DNA from: Hygrophila difformis
Lineage: Eukaryota > Streptophyta > Magnoliopsida > Lamiales > Acanthaceae
Length of the DNA: 64,000 bases
NCBI GenBank assembly: GCA_030278955.1
Contig: JAOANR010000003.1
Span: 60,133,628 to 60,197,627, forward strand
Reading direction: 5' to 3'
The translations under genes were made by a program, and so were the position numbers. Within the stretch, counting starts at the first letter, position 1. Every line of letters begins with the position of its first letter. The notes beneath the pieces were generated by a model. It was not told the DNA's origin, searched no databases, and saw only the letters and a list, made by a program, of their open reading frames with translations. Shown here in pieces: positions 34,022 through 47,293 of the stretch.

Positions 34022-35480
34022 CACTACAAGAAAAAACACAATTACCGACCCCAATTACCGACCACCATAGTTCGGGTCGGATTTACCGACCCCCAAATGG
34101 GGTCGGTAATATGTAGCCGTTTTTGGGACCCGGGGCATTCGACAACCAAAACACCGACCACATTTAATGTGGTCGGTGTTACCGACCCCAATTTGGGGTC
34201 TATAGTTGTTTTCAATTTTTTTTTATTGTTTTTCCCATTTTTTATTATTTATTTTATATTTTATTAAATATTTATTTGATTATTTATATAATTAAATTAA
34301 TTATTTATTTAAGTCAATTAATTATTTAATAATTTTATAATTTAATTATTTATTATTTATTATTTTAATTATTAAATTCAATAATTTATTTAATTAATTT
34401 TATTTTTAATTTTTTGACTCATAGTATTTTTTATTAAAAATAAATTTATGTTATTATTTATATTTATTTTAATTTTTGAATTATTTTATTATTTTATTTA
34501 ATTCATTGATTTCATTTTTTGATTTAATTAATTTTATTTTATATTTTATTTAATTAACAAATTTTTATTATTAATTAATATAATTTTAGTTTATATTTTG
34601 TATTTTAATTTAATTAACTACAAGAAAAAGTCAACTTAATGACCAAAACTCGCGATCGAACATATTTGGTCGCTATTGCTGATCGAATTAGCGACCGAAT
34701 TATTCGTATTAATTATTAAATTTAATAATACATATGTTATTTTTTAATTTTTATTTATGGAATTTAAATATTTTTTTATAAAGTTTCTAATTTGATTAAT
34801 ATTTAGTCATATTGATTTCTATTTTCTTAATTTTAATTAGTGTTTTAATAATTTTACCCATTTAATTTTATTTTACATTTTATTTAATTAATTAATCATT
34901 CTATTATTTATTTAATTAATATCAATTTTTATATTAATTATTAAATTATTAATTTACACATTTATATATAAAAATATTATATATATTTAACAAATTGCAT
35001 ATGATAACATGAAAAGTTGTGTATCCGGATGGCACGCGCGCGGGTGAGAAACCCACTTCACCTGGGTCCGAATCCCCTCTTCAGCATTTGGGGAGGAATT
35101 AATATATATATATATGACACGTGGCGGCTTCCCATTGGTGGTGCAAAGGGTAGCCCAGCTGGTTAGGGTGTGGCTAGGTGATGCTGAGGTTGTGGATTCG
35201 AGCTCTCATGACCTCAATTTATTTCATATTAGAGATTTACCGACCCCATTTGGGGTCGGTAACTTCGGGTCCCCGAGGTCCCTAGACCTCGCTTACCGAC
35301 CCCAATGTTGGTCGGTAATGGGGTCGGTAATCTCCCGACCCCCAGAATCTTTGGTCGGCGCCAGATTACCTACCATCATATTACCGACCGGCGTTTGGGG
35401 TCGGTAATCCCCAAAACGACCCGTAAAACCTAGTTACCGACCCCATTTTGGGGTCGGTAAAATGAAATTTTCTTGTAGTG
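34022..35480. mobile_element. Non-autonomous CACTA (En/Spm-type) element
   Basis: 1459 bp; both ends are CACTACAAGAAAA in inverted orientation with the 3-bp duplication AGA (34019-34021 and 35481-35483). The outer 150-250 bp at each end are full of ACCGACCCCAAATGGGGTCGGT-like motifs, the kind of subterminal repeats CACTA transposase binds. The middle is AT-rich and codes for no transposase. A second CACTA-like end (ACTACAAGAAAAAG, then GCGACCGAATT motifs) begins at about 34619, and a tRNA-like segment lies at 35140-35215. Confidence 0.92.
35140..35215 (+). mobile_element. tRNA-like SINE piece inside the CACTA element
   Basis: GTAGCCCAGCTGGTTAGG resembles a Pol III A box and GTGGATTCGAGCTC a B box about 45 bp later. 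No A tail or target duplication found. Confidence 0.35.
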
Positions 35481-35483
35481 AGA

Positions 35484-35848
35484 GTTCAATTATGATACCG
35501 AGTAAAATCTACAGTACATCAAAGATATAAAATATGACTACTGAAAATCATCCACGGTTGTAGATTAAAAATTGTATAATTATCAAAATAGATATATGAC
35601 CCTATTTTCTCTAAATACATATTGAGATAAAATAATAACCATATAACGTGTACAAAAAAAATAATAACCATATAACAAATTTGGATAAATCACTCTTCTT
35701 ATGAAAGGAAACGACGAGGAACAAAACATTTCAACAATGTCGTTGGCGTTCAAGTAATGTGAAATGAACATAACTATGTTGCTGAAATGTGTAGGGTCAT
35801 GTCGCTGAAATGATGTTGCTGAAATGTGTAGGGTCATGTCGCTGAAAT
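35484..35848. repeat. DNA carrying GCTGAAAT motifs
   Basis: Four copies of TTGCTGAAAT or CGCTGAAAT at 35775-35850 are the reverse complement of the TTTCAGCGAC motifs at 52230-52600. The motif set continues beyond the LTR-derivative insertion at 37475-37580. No gene seen. Confidence 0.55.
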
Positions 35849-35853
35849 GTATA

Positions 35854-36597
35854 TGTAAACACGTAAAATTTATTCGCCACTAAAAATGCGACACATGAAA
35901 ATTTAAATATTAATTTAATTATTTTCTAGGCATTTTAAATAAATTAAATGCTTGAAATAATTATTAATATTTATTAGGCTATTTGGATCAACAACCCAAA
36001 TAGACCTATGTTGGGCCAATGTGGACAAGTCCAAATGCAAGACCCACAAGCCCATGGCTCAATAATGGAAGCTCAAAGCAGGCCAGCCCATGAAAATTAA
36101 TCATTGTGGATAAGTCCAAATGAAAGACCCACAAGCCTATGATCCAATGGACACTTGAAGCATATCCGCCCATGGAAACCAATTAATGTGAACAGGCCCA
36201 GATGAAAGGCCCACATGACCCGATAAAAAAGTGGATTGGACCAATCGATGAATTGGTCCATCATTCACAAACCCTAAGGTTTTCCCTCTATAAATAGAGG
36301 CACCCTGTCACACATTAGGGATACGTCTTCATACCCTAGTCACTCTCAAGACTCAAACACTTGAGATCTACAGCAACAAAACGCTGCAGAAATTCCAAGA
36401 AGCCGAAGAAGAAGCACACAAAGCATCTCGACGTCTTCAAGATTAGAGGAATAAAAGGAGTACCAGAAGTCGAACCCATATAGTTTGATTTTCTACATGT
36501 TCTTCGATATTTAAATTTTTCTGTAATTTTTAGACATTTATTGTGAAATTAATAAAAGTATTTTGCAGTTTCTGTCTACGCATTTTTTGCACTTACA
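35854..36597 (+). repeat. Left LTR of the derivative
   Basis: TGTAAACACG...ACTTACA, 744 bp, with TATA box CTATAAATAG at 36288-36297 and AATAAAAG at about 36551 as a likely polyadenylation signal. These fit U3-R-U5 order on the plus strand. Confidence 0.65.
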
Positions 36598-36663
36598 GAT
36601 TTTTGGCAGCCCAGTGAGACACTTCTGCCTTTCATCTCCTCCAGACGTCGTCAACAAAATCCA

Positions 36664-37080
36664 ATGGCTTCAAGGAACACCTCCAAGAGCAACTCTTCGA
36701 CATCCGGTGCCGCTATGCCCAACGTCACCACAAGGAACATGAAGAAAGCAATGGAGGCCGTCGATGCTGCGCGCGGAAAAGAAGTTGCTGCGGATATGCC
36801 GCTGCTGGAAGAAGGAAACGACCATAGATCGGGATCCTCTACGCCGGTGTCAAGCCCGCGAGGAAATCAAGAAGAGACATCTGCCCTGCATCATGCTGCT
36901 GCAATGACAACCCAAGCCAGCACTCTCGAAGAGCAAATCGCCAATCTGACCAAGGTCGTGGAAATGCTTGCAAAGAGGACTGAGTTGCAAGATGCACGGA
37001 TGGAGCAGATGATGAACAGACTGGATGACTCAAACGGCGGCCAAGCGGTGAACAAGCAAAGAAGTATGTGTGACAGCGTT
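36664..37080 (+). pseudogene. Truncated gag-like ORF
   Basis: From ATG 36664: Ser/Thr-rich start, TTRNMKKAMEAVDAARGKE, and a coiled-coil LEEQIANLTKVVEMLAKR, which resembles N-termini of plant Ty3/Gypsy gag proteins. The frame runs on to 37188, but the last 36 residues are translated from the inverted U3 copy and are not gag. No retrotrans_gag core or zinc knuckle is present. Confidence 0.6.
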
Positions 37081-37469
37081 TTGGTCCAATCCACGTTTTT
37101 ATCGGGTCATGCGGGCCTTTCATCTGGACTTGTTCACATTAATTGGTTTCCATGGACTGATATGCTTCAAGTGTCCATTGTATCATAGGCTTGTGAGTCT
37201 TTCATTTGGACTTATCCACATCGATTAATTTTCATGGGCTGACCTGCTTCGAGCTTCCATTATTGAGTCATGGGCTTGTGGGTCTTGGATTTGGACTTGT
37301 CCACATTGGCCCAACATAGGTCTATTTGGGTTGTTAATCCAAATAGCCCAATAAATATTAATAATTATTTCAAGCATTTAATTTATTTAAAATGCCTAGA
37401 AAATAATTAAATTAATATTTAAATTTTCACGTATCGCATTTTTAGTGGCGAATAAATTTCACGTGTTTA
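37081..37469 (-). repeat. Inverted partial LTR (U3)
   Basis: Reverse complement of 35856-36244, from TTGGTCCAATCCACG to CGTGTTTA. It stops just short of the TATA box, so only upstream U3 sequence is inverted here. Confidence 0.85.
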
Positions 37470-37474
37470 GTATA

Positions 37475-38347
37475 GAATCATATCGCTGATATAGGCTAAC
37501 TTATGTCGTTAAAAATGGATGAGCTAGTTGCTGAAATAGCCTAACTTGCGTTGCTGAAAATGTATGAGTCAGCCGATGAGAACGGTATTTAGTATTTTCA
37601 CTTATACTTAATTCTATTGCAATAGAAATAAAAGGACTTGGAGAACTTTGAGAAAATGGAGAAGCAGATGGGTATAAACAAAGCTAAAAAAATGAATATT
37701 ACTTGTATAAAATATACCTCCGTTCCAATATACCTGCACGTTTGGTATTATATTTTGACACTTTTCATTGATTAATTTTTTTTCGGGAGAAAGGTGGGCC
37801 GAAGCCGATATTATTGCAACAATTGCATAGTTTGGTACAAGCCAATGAGCATTGAGTAATTTTGATTCAACTTTTTAATATAATTATATAAGATAAAATA
37901 TAGTCAAATGAGATCTTGTTGGATTCGTCGAATCGTTTAGATTTAAAATATCAAATTTTTATAATTATTACTTATATGCAATTTGAGTTATAAGATATTA
38001 AAAATGTGTATTGAATTGCATGAAATATGGGTTTGTAGCATTTAAAAAGGAACCGATAAAGCCCTACGGGATGTTGATAGGCTGCTAATGTATTTAATTT
38101 AAAGTGGGTCTCCATAATTGAGCTTCCGAGTACGCATTGACTATATGCACAATAAATCAATAATAATGCTCATTGACATGTCGCTAAAAATTAGTACGAT
38201 CATGTTGCTGAAATAAATTAACTTTATTGCTGAAATGAGCTAAAATCTATCGATGCAATGCATTTTTTGCGGTATTCAGGTTTCGTAAAATTACTCAACA
38301 TATTTTCTACACATGCCCAAAGAATTTAAAATCACATTACTGGTAAT
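37475..38347. repeat. Motif-bearing DNA and a decayed Stowaway-like element
   Basis: 37475-37580 and 38165-38250 contain further GCTGAAAT motifs. Between them, about 37718-38045 resembles the interior of the Stowaway at 45359-45630 (CTCCGTTCCAATATACC, TATAGTCAAATGAGATCTTGTTGG). No gene seen. Confidence 0.5.
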
Positions 38348-38604
38348 TAGGGGTGTCAATTTTGGACATGACCCGAAAACACGAAGCCGACCGACACGAA
38401 CCAGATGCAGTTTTGGGTTTTTTGGGTTTAGTTGTTTTTTGTTTCTCTAATCCGAAATTCGACCTAAAAATTTTCAAGTCTTGTTCGGGTTTGGTATTTC
38501 AAGTTCATTTCGGTTTTCGAATCGTATTCGGGATTACAGATTTTGGACCAACATGACCGAAACACGACACGAACATGACCGGAAACCTAAAATTGACACC
38601 CCTA
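38348..38604. mobile_element. hAT MITE
   Basis: 257 bp; ends TAGGGGTGTCAATTTTGG and TAGGGGTGTCAATTTTAG on opposite strands; perfect 8-bp duplication CTGGTAAT (38340-38347 and 38605-38612). The interior carries ACACGAA/TTCGGGT-type repeats. Confidence 0.94.
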
Positions 38605-38912
38605 CTGGTAATGTGAATATATTACTATTGTTTAACAAAAGACAACCTAAAGTTAGCCAATTACTCTATTACTCTGTTGATAAAATAACCACCAAACTAA
38701 AAAATTTAGATCCGCCAGTGACACCCTGGATGAGAGTAGGTAATAAATCTTGAATTCTACTGAAAGAAAGATAAACTAGGACTGTCCATGGCCCATAATC
38801 CACATTCCTATCCTTTCTCAGTGTCCGCATTATTTAGGTATTAATAAAAGAATGCCTTCAAAGCCAAGCACCATGGCTATTTTCCATCCAGTTGCAGAAT
38901 GCACATTACATG

Positions 38913-39526
<614 letters not shown>

Positions 39527-39673
39527 TGATATACTCCTATTCTATGCTTGTTACATTCATGATGTTGGAGTTTGGATTGATTGTGTTGTTTTTGCGTGTA
39601 TTCTGATTGTCCTTAATTTTTTGTTCTTTTGGTTTCATTTGATGATAACAATTGCAATTACAAGCTTACAAAG

Positions 39674-40305
39674 TGTTGGGGCCATGGGCCGCAATAAGAG
39701 AATTGGGCCATACATCATGGGCCAAAGAAGAATGTTAAAAGAAATGGGTTTAGAGTTGATTGGGCCGAGAGACTAAAAGAGGAATAACAGACGAATAGTC
39801 TAAAACAGAGGGGGATTTCAGAGGGAAGAGATTTCGGCCGAAATAAAGCTGAATCAGCCGATAGGAAGGAGACGAAAATCGGCTCAAGGGAATCGGCCGG
39901 AGGAGCGGTTACCAAGCTCCGGCTATAAATAGGGGATGCCATGCACAGAATCGAGGAGATCAATCCAACCCCCAAATTCCTTTATCAAATTTAATTCTTT
40001 GTATCTTTGATTGCTTTCTTTACAGCTTTCCTTTACAGTTTTTCCTTTCCAAGTCCACCGTTGTTTCTCAACATCTGGTAGTTTGGTTCCTTTTTCCGGT
40101 GAATTCGCCGTTGTTTCTTAACAACTGGTAGATTCTCCATTGTATCCAGTTTGCCATTATAAATTCAGAGAATATTCAGTCAAGTTTGGGCATTATTAGT
40201 CAAGTTTGGGCACATTATTATAAATCCGGGCCCGTAATCGGTTTGATCCTTTTCCGATAGCCTCCCTTGAGGAGAAAAAGGTCCTTGGCTCATCACCAGC
40301 CAACA
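39674..40305 (+). mobile_element. Solo LTR
   Basis: TGTTGGGGCC...AGCCAACA, 632 bp, flanked by the perfect 5-bp duplication CAAAG (39669-39673 and 40306-40310) with no internal retroelement sequence. TATA box CTATAAATAGGG near 39922 sets the plus orientation. It shows unequal or intra-element recombination between two LTRs. It lies about 150 bp downstream of the dirigent stop codon. Confidence 0.9.
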
Positions 40306-40310
40306 CAAAG

Positions 40311-40841
40311 AAAACCCAAATGTAATAATATGCATAGATCACAACTGATTACTCATGTGTATTTTTAGCCTACTTTATTTTATGTTCTTGATGATCATTT
40401 ATCTCCATTTTCATTTTGTCTAGTGTTTATGCATGTGAAGTGAACCTAAATTTCTTAATTCTCTTTTTGCCTATTGTGGCTAACCACTTGGAATTTGGAA
40501 CACATTCCTTATGCTTCTTCTGGTTTCCCTGTTACTTTCTGTGCAGTTTTCACTTACAAGGTGAGTTTACATGTCGGTCAAGGAATGAAAGGAAGAGAGT
40601 TGAGCAAAGTTATGGTGCTGTCCTTGTCAGACATTATCCTTACTTTTGAAAAATCTATCATCAGCACTTATAGCCCCTCGTATTGAATGCATATTAATGT
40701 GGTTTGCGTGTTCCACTTGTGTCGGAACGGCAGAACCTTGAACCTTATAAGTAGTCAAATTCATTTATTGCATACGTTGAAAAATCTTCTAAGGTATCTT
40801 TAACACAAAGTAACATTTTTAAATTGAATATGTAACAGTAA
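40311..40841. other. Intergenic DNA
   Basis: Short ORFs only; no recognisable protein, tRNA or transposon end. Confidence 0.55.
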
Positions 40842-40913
40842 GCGTTTGTAGTCCAACGGTTAGGATAATTGCCTTCCAAGCAATAGACCCGGGTTCGACT
40901 CCCGGCAAACGCA
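40842..40913 (+). tRNA. tRNA-Gly (anticodon TCC)
   Basis: 72 nt. Acceptor stem GCGTTTG pairs with CAAACGC, discriminator A. The D arm includes AGTCCAACGGTTAGGAT, anticodon loop CTTCCAA within TTGCC/AGCAA, and the T arm CCGGGTTCGACTCCCGG contains the B box. A T run follows within about 15 bp. CCA is not encoded, as expected for a nuclear gene. Confidence 0.96.
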
Positions 40914-41220
40914 ACATTGCATTTTTGCCGCCGGCCATTCTTTTGGTGTAGTAATTACCAGTCACACTGTGGTTCTTAATAATTTGTAATTTTCCTCAAA
41001 GGGGAGACCTTTTTCTTTTTGGTGGAGGGGGTAGTCGGGGACTTTTCCTTGCTTCATCGTCAAGATTAGTCAATGTCACTGCCGTCTTCTCACCCAATCT
41101 AATTTCGCATTTAGATACACAGATTACATATGGATTATCCGCACTGAAATTACCTAGTACGTATTCATTCAAATCTCGAATCTTTCCTTCACTCAATTAG
41201 CTTCTCAATTACCAGAAGCC
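40914..41220 (+). promoter_or_regulatory. Upstream region and 5' UTR of the CDPK gene
   Basis: Non-coding, pyrimidine-rich near the ATG. No clear TATA box found. Confidence 0.4.
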
Positions 41221-43963
<2,743 letters not shown>

Positions 43964-45170
43964 TGTTTAATGATCCAATAGTATGCAGTTTTCAATCCTC
44001 TGGGTGTTTCTTTTAGGTCTATAGACTATAGTTATGTTGTGCTGTGCCTTCTGACAGAGGTGGATTCTGCTACAGTTAGCCACCCGGCAGCGTGCTTTTT
44101 TTTTTTTTTTTTTTTCTCTCTCTCTCTCTTGCTTAAACATTTGTCGATATTAAATATAGATGCAATGTTATACACTTTGGTCATGAATAATACAGAGTGT
44201 CTTTATGATCGATATTATATCCCTTTTCTGAGTGTTCATCACAGGTGACTCACTCGACTGTTCTTGATAAGTCAGTAAATGCTGTAATCGGATGCACGGA
44301 ACCTAACGGTTGACAATACGTATATGTATGTTGCCAATGCCATGGCATCCAGGGAAACATTTGGAGTAACAGCACATAGGTTTGGACACAAAGCTGCCAG
44401 ACAGCATTTCCTTATGCATTGGTATTAATCTATTGAAGGTATGACATGGAGAAGATGATGGGCACAAGACAGACAGGTGATGGATAGGTTTGTGAATTTG
44501 CACAACCTTAATTTGCATTAGATTGATTACAAGGTGAGAGATGCTGGGCAGGTTTTGCACTCTGCAAGATGTCCTTATCCCAGAATCTTGGTCTAGGCAG
44601 GGAGAGGGGGGGAATGGGGATGGGTTGGGAGGTGGACCCCAAGGAAACATATGGCCAAGAATGAATTCCATTCCATCTTGATGTCTAATCCATGGTTTTG
44701 CCCATACCACAAATGGCCTGGATTGTTGTCCTCTGCCCTGGGTCACTGGTTCTTGGGATTGGGATGGGAGGCGGTTCGCTCGCTTTCAAACACCCCCGTT
44801 TTGTAGTAGCGTTTAATCACATAGTAGTATATGAAAGGTTGGAAAGTTAGGCACAAATGGTTGGAGTGAAATTCAGAAACATTCGAGACGTACCATGTGC
44901 TTTGAATGATTTTGTTCTATCTGTCTTTGAGGATTCAAGCATTTGGATTCACAATCTCAAGTTTTGATAGAGATATATTGTGTCTTAGAACTTATAAGGT
45001 GTAACCAATCAAGATTATATAAGTTTTTAAAACTTTTGAAGTATTTAATACAGATTTTAAAAAGAAATATATTCAATATAAATTTTACAAACTATTAACA
45101 AATTCAAAAGTCTATTGACTTTTAAGATTTTTAATAGATTATCTTAAAAAAATAACTATATAAAATCGTG
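43964..45170. other. CDPK 3' UTR and intergenic DNA
   Basis: A poly(T)/(CT) tract lies at 44098-44130. A minus-strand open frame of 147 codons at 44303-44746 shows no recognisable domain and is probably chance. Nothing else seen. Confidence 0.55.
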
Positions 45171-45174
45171 AAGT

Positions 45175-45305
45175 CTATTTTTTTATGGGCATTGAAGAAT
45201 TGTCTCTCCCAAAGTAAGTATAATTCTACATACAACATACCCATAGGCTCAACCATGAACTTTTTTAAGCATCGTACTATTCAAGTCAACTGTGTTTGAT
45301 TAATT
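45175..45305 (-). mobile_element. Decayed SINE, second family
   Basis: GGGCATTGAAGAATTGTCTCTCCC, then ACATACCC and GGCTCAACCATGAAC match the complement of the SINE at 24952-25130. The T-rich left edge is the tail. Confidence 0.5.
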
Positions 45306-45358
45306 GTGGAGTCTATTGAATTTATAATCACTAACTTTCTAAAGTCCAAAATAGTATA

Positions 45359-45630
45359 CTCCCTCCGTCCCATTTCAACATCCCATTTGGACGTTTTACA
45401 CTGTTCATTATGCATGTTTGACTTAAAGTTTTGTTGCAGTTATATAAGAAAAAATATAGTCAAGTGAGATCTTGTTAGATTCGTCTATCCGCATAGTTTT
45501 AGAATATATATTTTTATAATTTTTACTTCTCTATATTTTAAGCTATTAACTGATAAATAAGTGCATTGAACTGTGTGTCAAAAGTTTTGGCACATTTCAA
45601 ATGGGATAGATTTCAAATGGGATAGAGGAG
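45359..45630. mobile_element. Stowaway MITE
   Basis: 272 bp; starts CTCCCTCCGTCCCATTTCAA and ends AAATGGGATAGAGGAG, with TA at both sides (45357-45358 and 45631-45632). The interior TATAGTCAAGTGAGATCTTG recurs at 37885-37920. Confidence 0.85.
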
Positions 45631-46149
45631 TAATAAAATCTCAATTGAATACATTTTTCTTAATCGGGTTCAATCTTTTCTCCCTAAACTCAAAAATTAA
45701 TCAAGAGCTCTTGAGAAGCATGGCAACACTCAATAAAATGGCATTGATTGAACTATTGAGATTCTACAAGTCAATAATTATTTTTCAAAAATATTTGAGA
45801 TTTTAAAACAATTCATAAACCAATATTTAAATAACAATTCATAAACCAATATTTAAATATTTTACTGAATAAATTTAATATAAACTTAGGGTCGATTGAA
45901 AGTTTGATAGATTTTTATAAATTTAAAAGTAGGTGGAGTTTAGAAAGTCTATAGACTCCATTCAGAGTTAATTACTATTTTGTATAGATCCCATTTGGAG
46001 TTTGACAATCCCTATAAATCTTTAATTTTTTATAGAGACTTTGTATAGTTGTATATTTTAAGACAATTCATTAAAATCTATAAAAAAATAAAATAAAATC
46101 TATAGATTGTTGAATACTTCATAATTTTTAAATACTTTTTAAATTTTAT

Positions 46150-46290
46150 ATTTTTTTGGTAAATTACCGGGTATCTGTAGGCCACATTGGACCCAACACT
46201 AATCCCTCAAGAATTTGCATGGTATTAATTGCTTTAGCAACTAGAGCCCCGATCCATTCATACCAACTGCTGTTGGTTTTTTTTTAAAAA
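46150..46290 (-). mobile_element. Decayed SINE, second family
   Basis: TACCGGGTATCTGTAGGCCACATTGGACCCAA is the complement of the 3' end of the SINE at 29388-29535; GAGCCCCGATCC corresponds to the B box. The body is diverged. Confidence 0.5.
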
Positions 46291-46794
46291 AAATCTATAT
46301 TGAATACCTCTAAAATTTTTAAGACTTTTTTTTTTAAAAAAAAGTATTTGATACATCAATTTTTTATTTTTAAAATCTAAATTTTAAAAATCCAAAAAAA
46401 CCTATAAAATCTTGATTAAATACATCCTATTTACATTTTTGTATACTTCTCGAACAAGTTTGGTATAACAAAAAGGGACGAAAATGTTGTAACTAGAAAG
46501 AGAGTGGCATATATTTTATTTTAAAAAATTATTATATTGAGTAAATCAATAGATTTCCAAATTTTATCTATCTTAAAAATCCTTAAATATATAACATACT
46601 ATATGGAATAAATAGTAAATACTATACATGAGTTGAGAGTCCTAAAAATCTCTAAAATATTTTCGTTTGATATCCCAAGGAAAAATAAAAAAAATTAACC
46701 TTTACCATTAAAGATTTTAGTTCAGTTATTGTCCAGAAAATATTGAGCAAATCACCATATATATATATAGATTATTAAAAAAACAAATTAGGTT
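46291..46794. other. AT-rich intergenic DNA
   Basis: Nothing recognisable. Confidence 0.55.
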
Positions 46795-46802
46795 GTATGA
46801 AA

Positions 46803-47013
46803 TAGGAATGTCAATGAGTCCGGGTCAGAATCGAGAACCGAAAAAGACCTGAACTTGGGTCCGATTTTGGATCTTAAAAAATAGACCCAGAATCGACCCG
46901 TTGTCATCCCTAAGGATGACAAAGGGTCCGGGTCAGACTCAGAATCGAACCGAACCCGAGTCTTGGGTCGGGTTTGGCGGAATCGACCCAGACCCGACCC
47001 ATTGACATCCCTA
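46803..47013. mobile_element. Two abutting hAT MITEs
   Basis: Outer ends TAGGAATGTCAATGAGTC and TAGGGATGTCAATGGGTC on opposite strands, with flanks GTATGAAA and GTAGTAAA (six of eight alike). In the middle, near 46912, TGTCATCCCTAAGGATGACA is a back-to-back pair of the same kind of end, so two copies seem joined or nested. Confidence 0.7.
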
Positions 47014-47293
47014 GTAGTAAAAGGTACTTACAATGAAGTATATTTATTAGAATTATTATTTTATTTATTACTCCGTATTTTATTTTATTATTGAGGAAAA
47101 AACACAGATGAAGAATTTTCCAGCCGTGTTTCCTATAAAACGAAAACAGGCCAATTAAAATTGTCCCTCATCTACATCGTCAAATTTATTATTCATTTTT
47201 TTCTCTCTATTCATTTTTTCTGTTATGATATTTCTATCTCGCCATTCAATCCAACGCTGCAGTGCAGGCGAAATCGAATCCAATTAGGGTTTT

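Larger units (their letters stand above)
35854..37469 (+). mobile_element. LTR-retrotransposon derivative with inverted terminal U3 copies
   Basis: Left: a full-looking LTR (35854-36597), primer-site-like TTTTTGGCAGCCCAGTG, then a gag start. Right: 37081-37469 is the reverse complement of 35854-36244, the outer part of the same LTR, roughly 95% identical by eye. GTATA occurs directly outside both ends (35849-35853 and 37470-37474), although the right end lacks the terminal CA. Protease, integrase and reverse transcriptase are absent. Both outer ends are therefore U3 ends, unlike a normal element. Confidence 0.7.

Noticed and set aside
35854..37469. Mutator-like element with long inverted ends
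   Set aside because: No 9-bp duplication; the left arm belongs to a longer LTR-like unit with TATA box, poly(A) signal, primer-like site and gag-like ORF. I kept the LTR-derivative reading.
38481..38753. 90-codon frame near the dirigent gene
   Set aside because: It runs through the hAT element at 38348-38604 and has no domain.
40416..40686. Possible small gene between the solo LTR and tRNA-Gly
   Set aside because: Two overlapping short frames, no recognisable motif and no promoter or splice support.
44303..44746. 147-codon open frame on the minus strand after the CDPK
   Set aside because: No recognisable domain, odd composition, and it overlaps likely CDPK 3' flank; probably chance.
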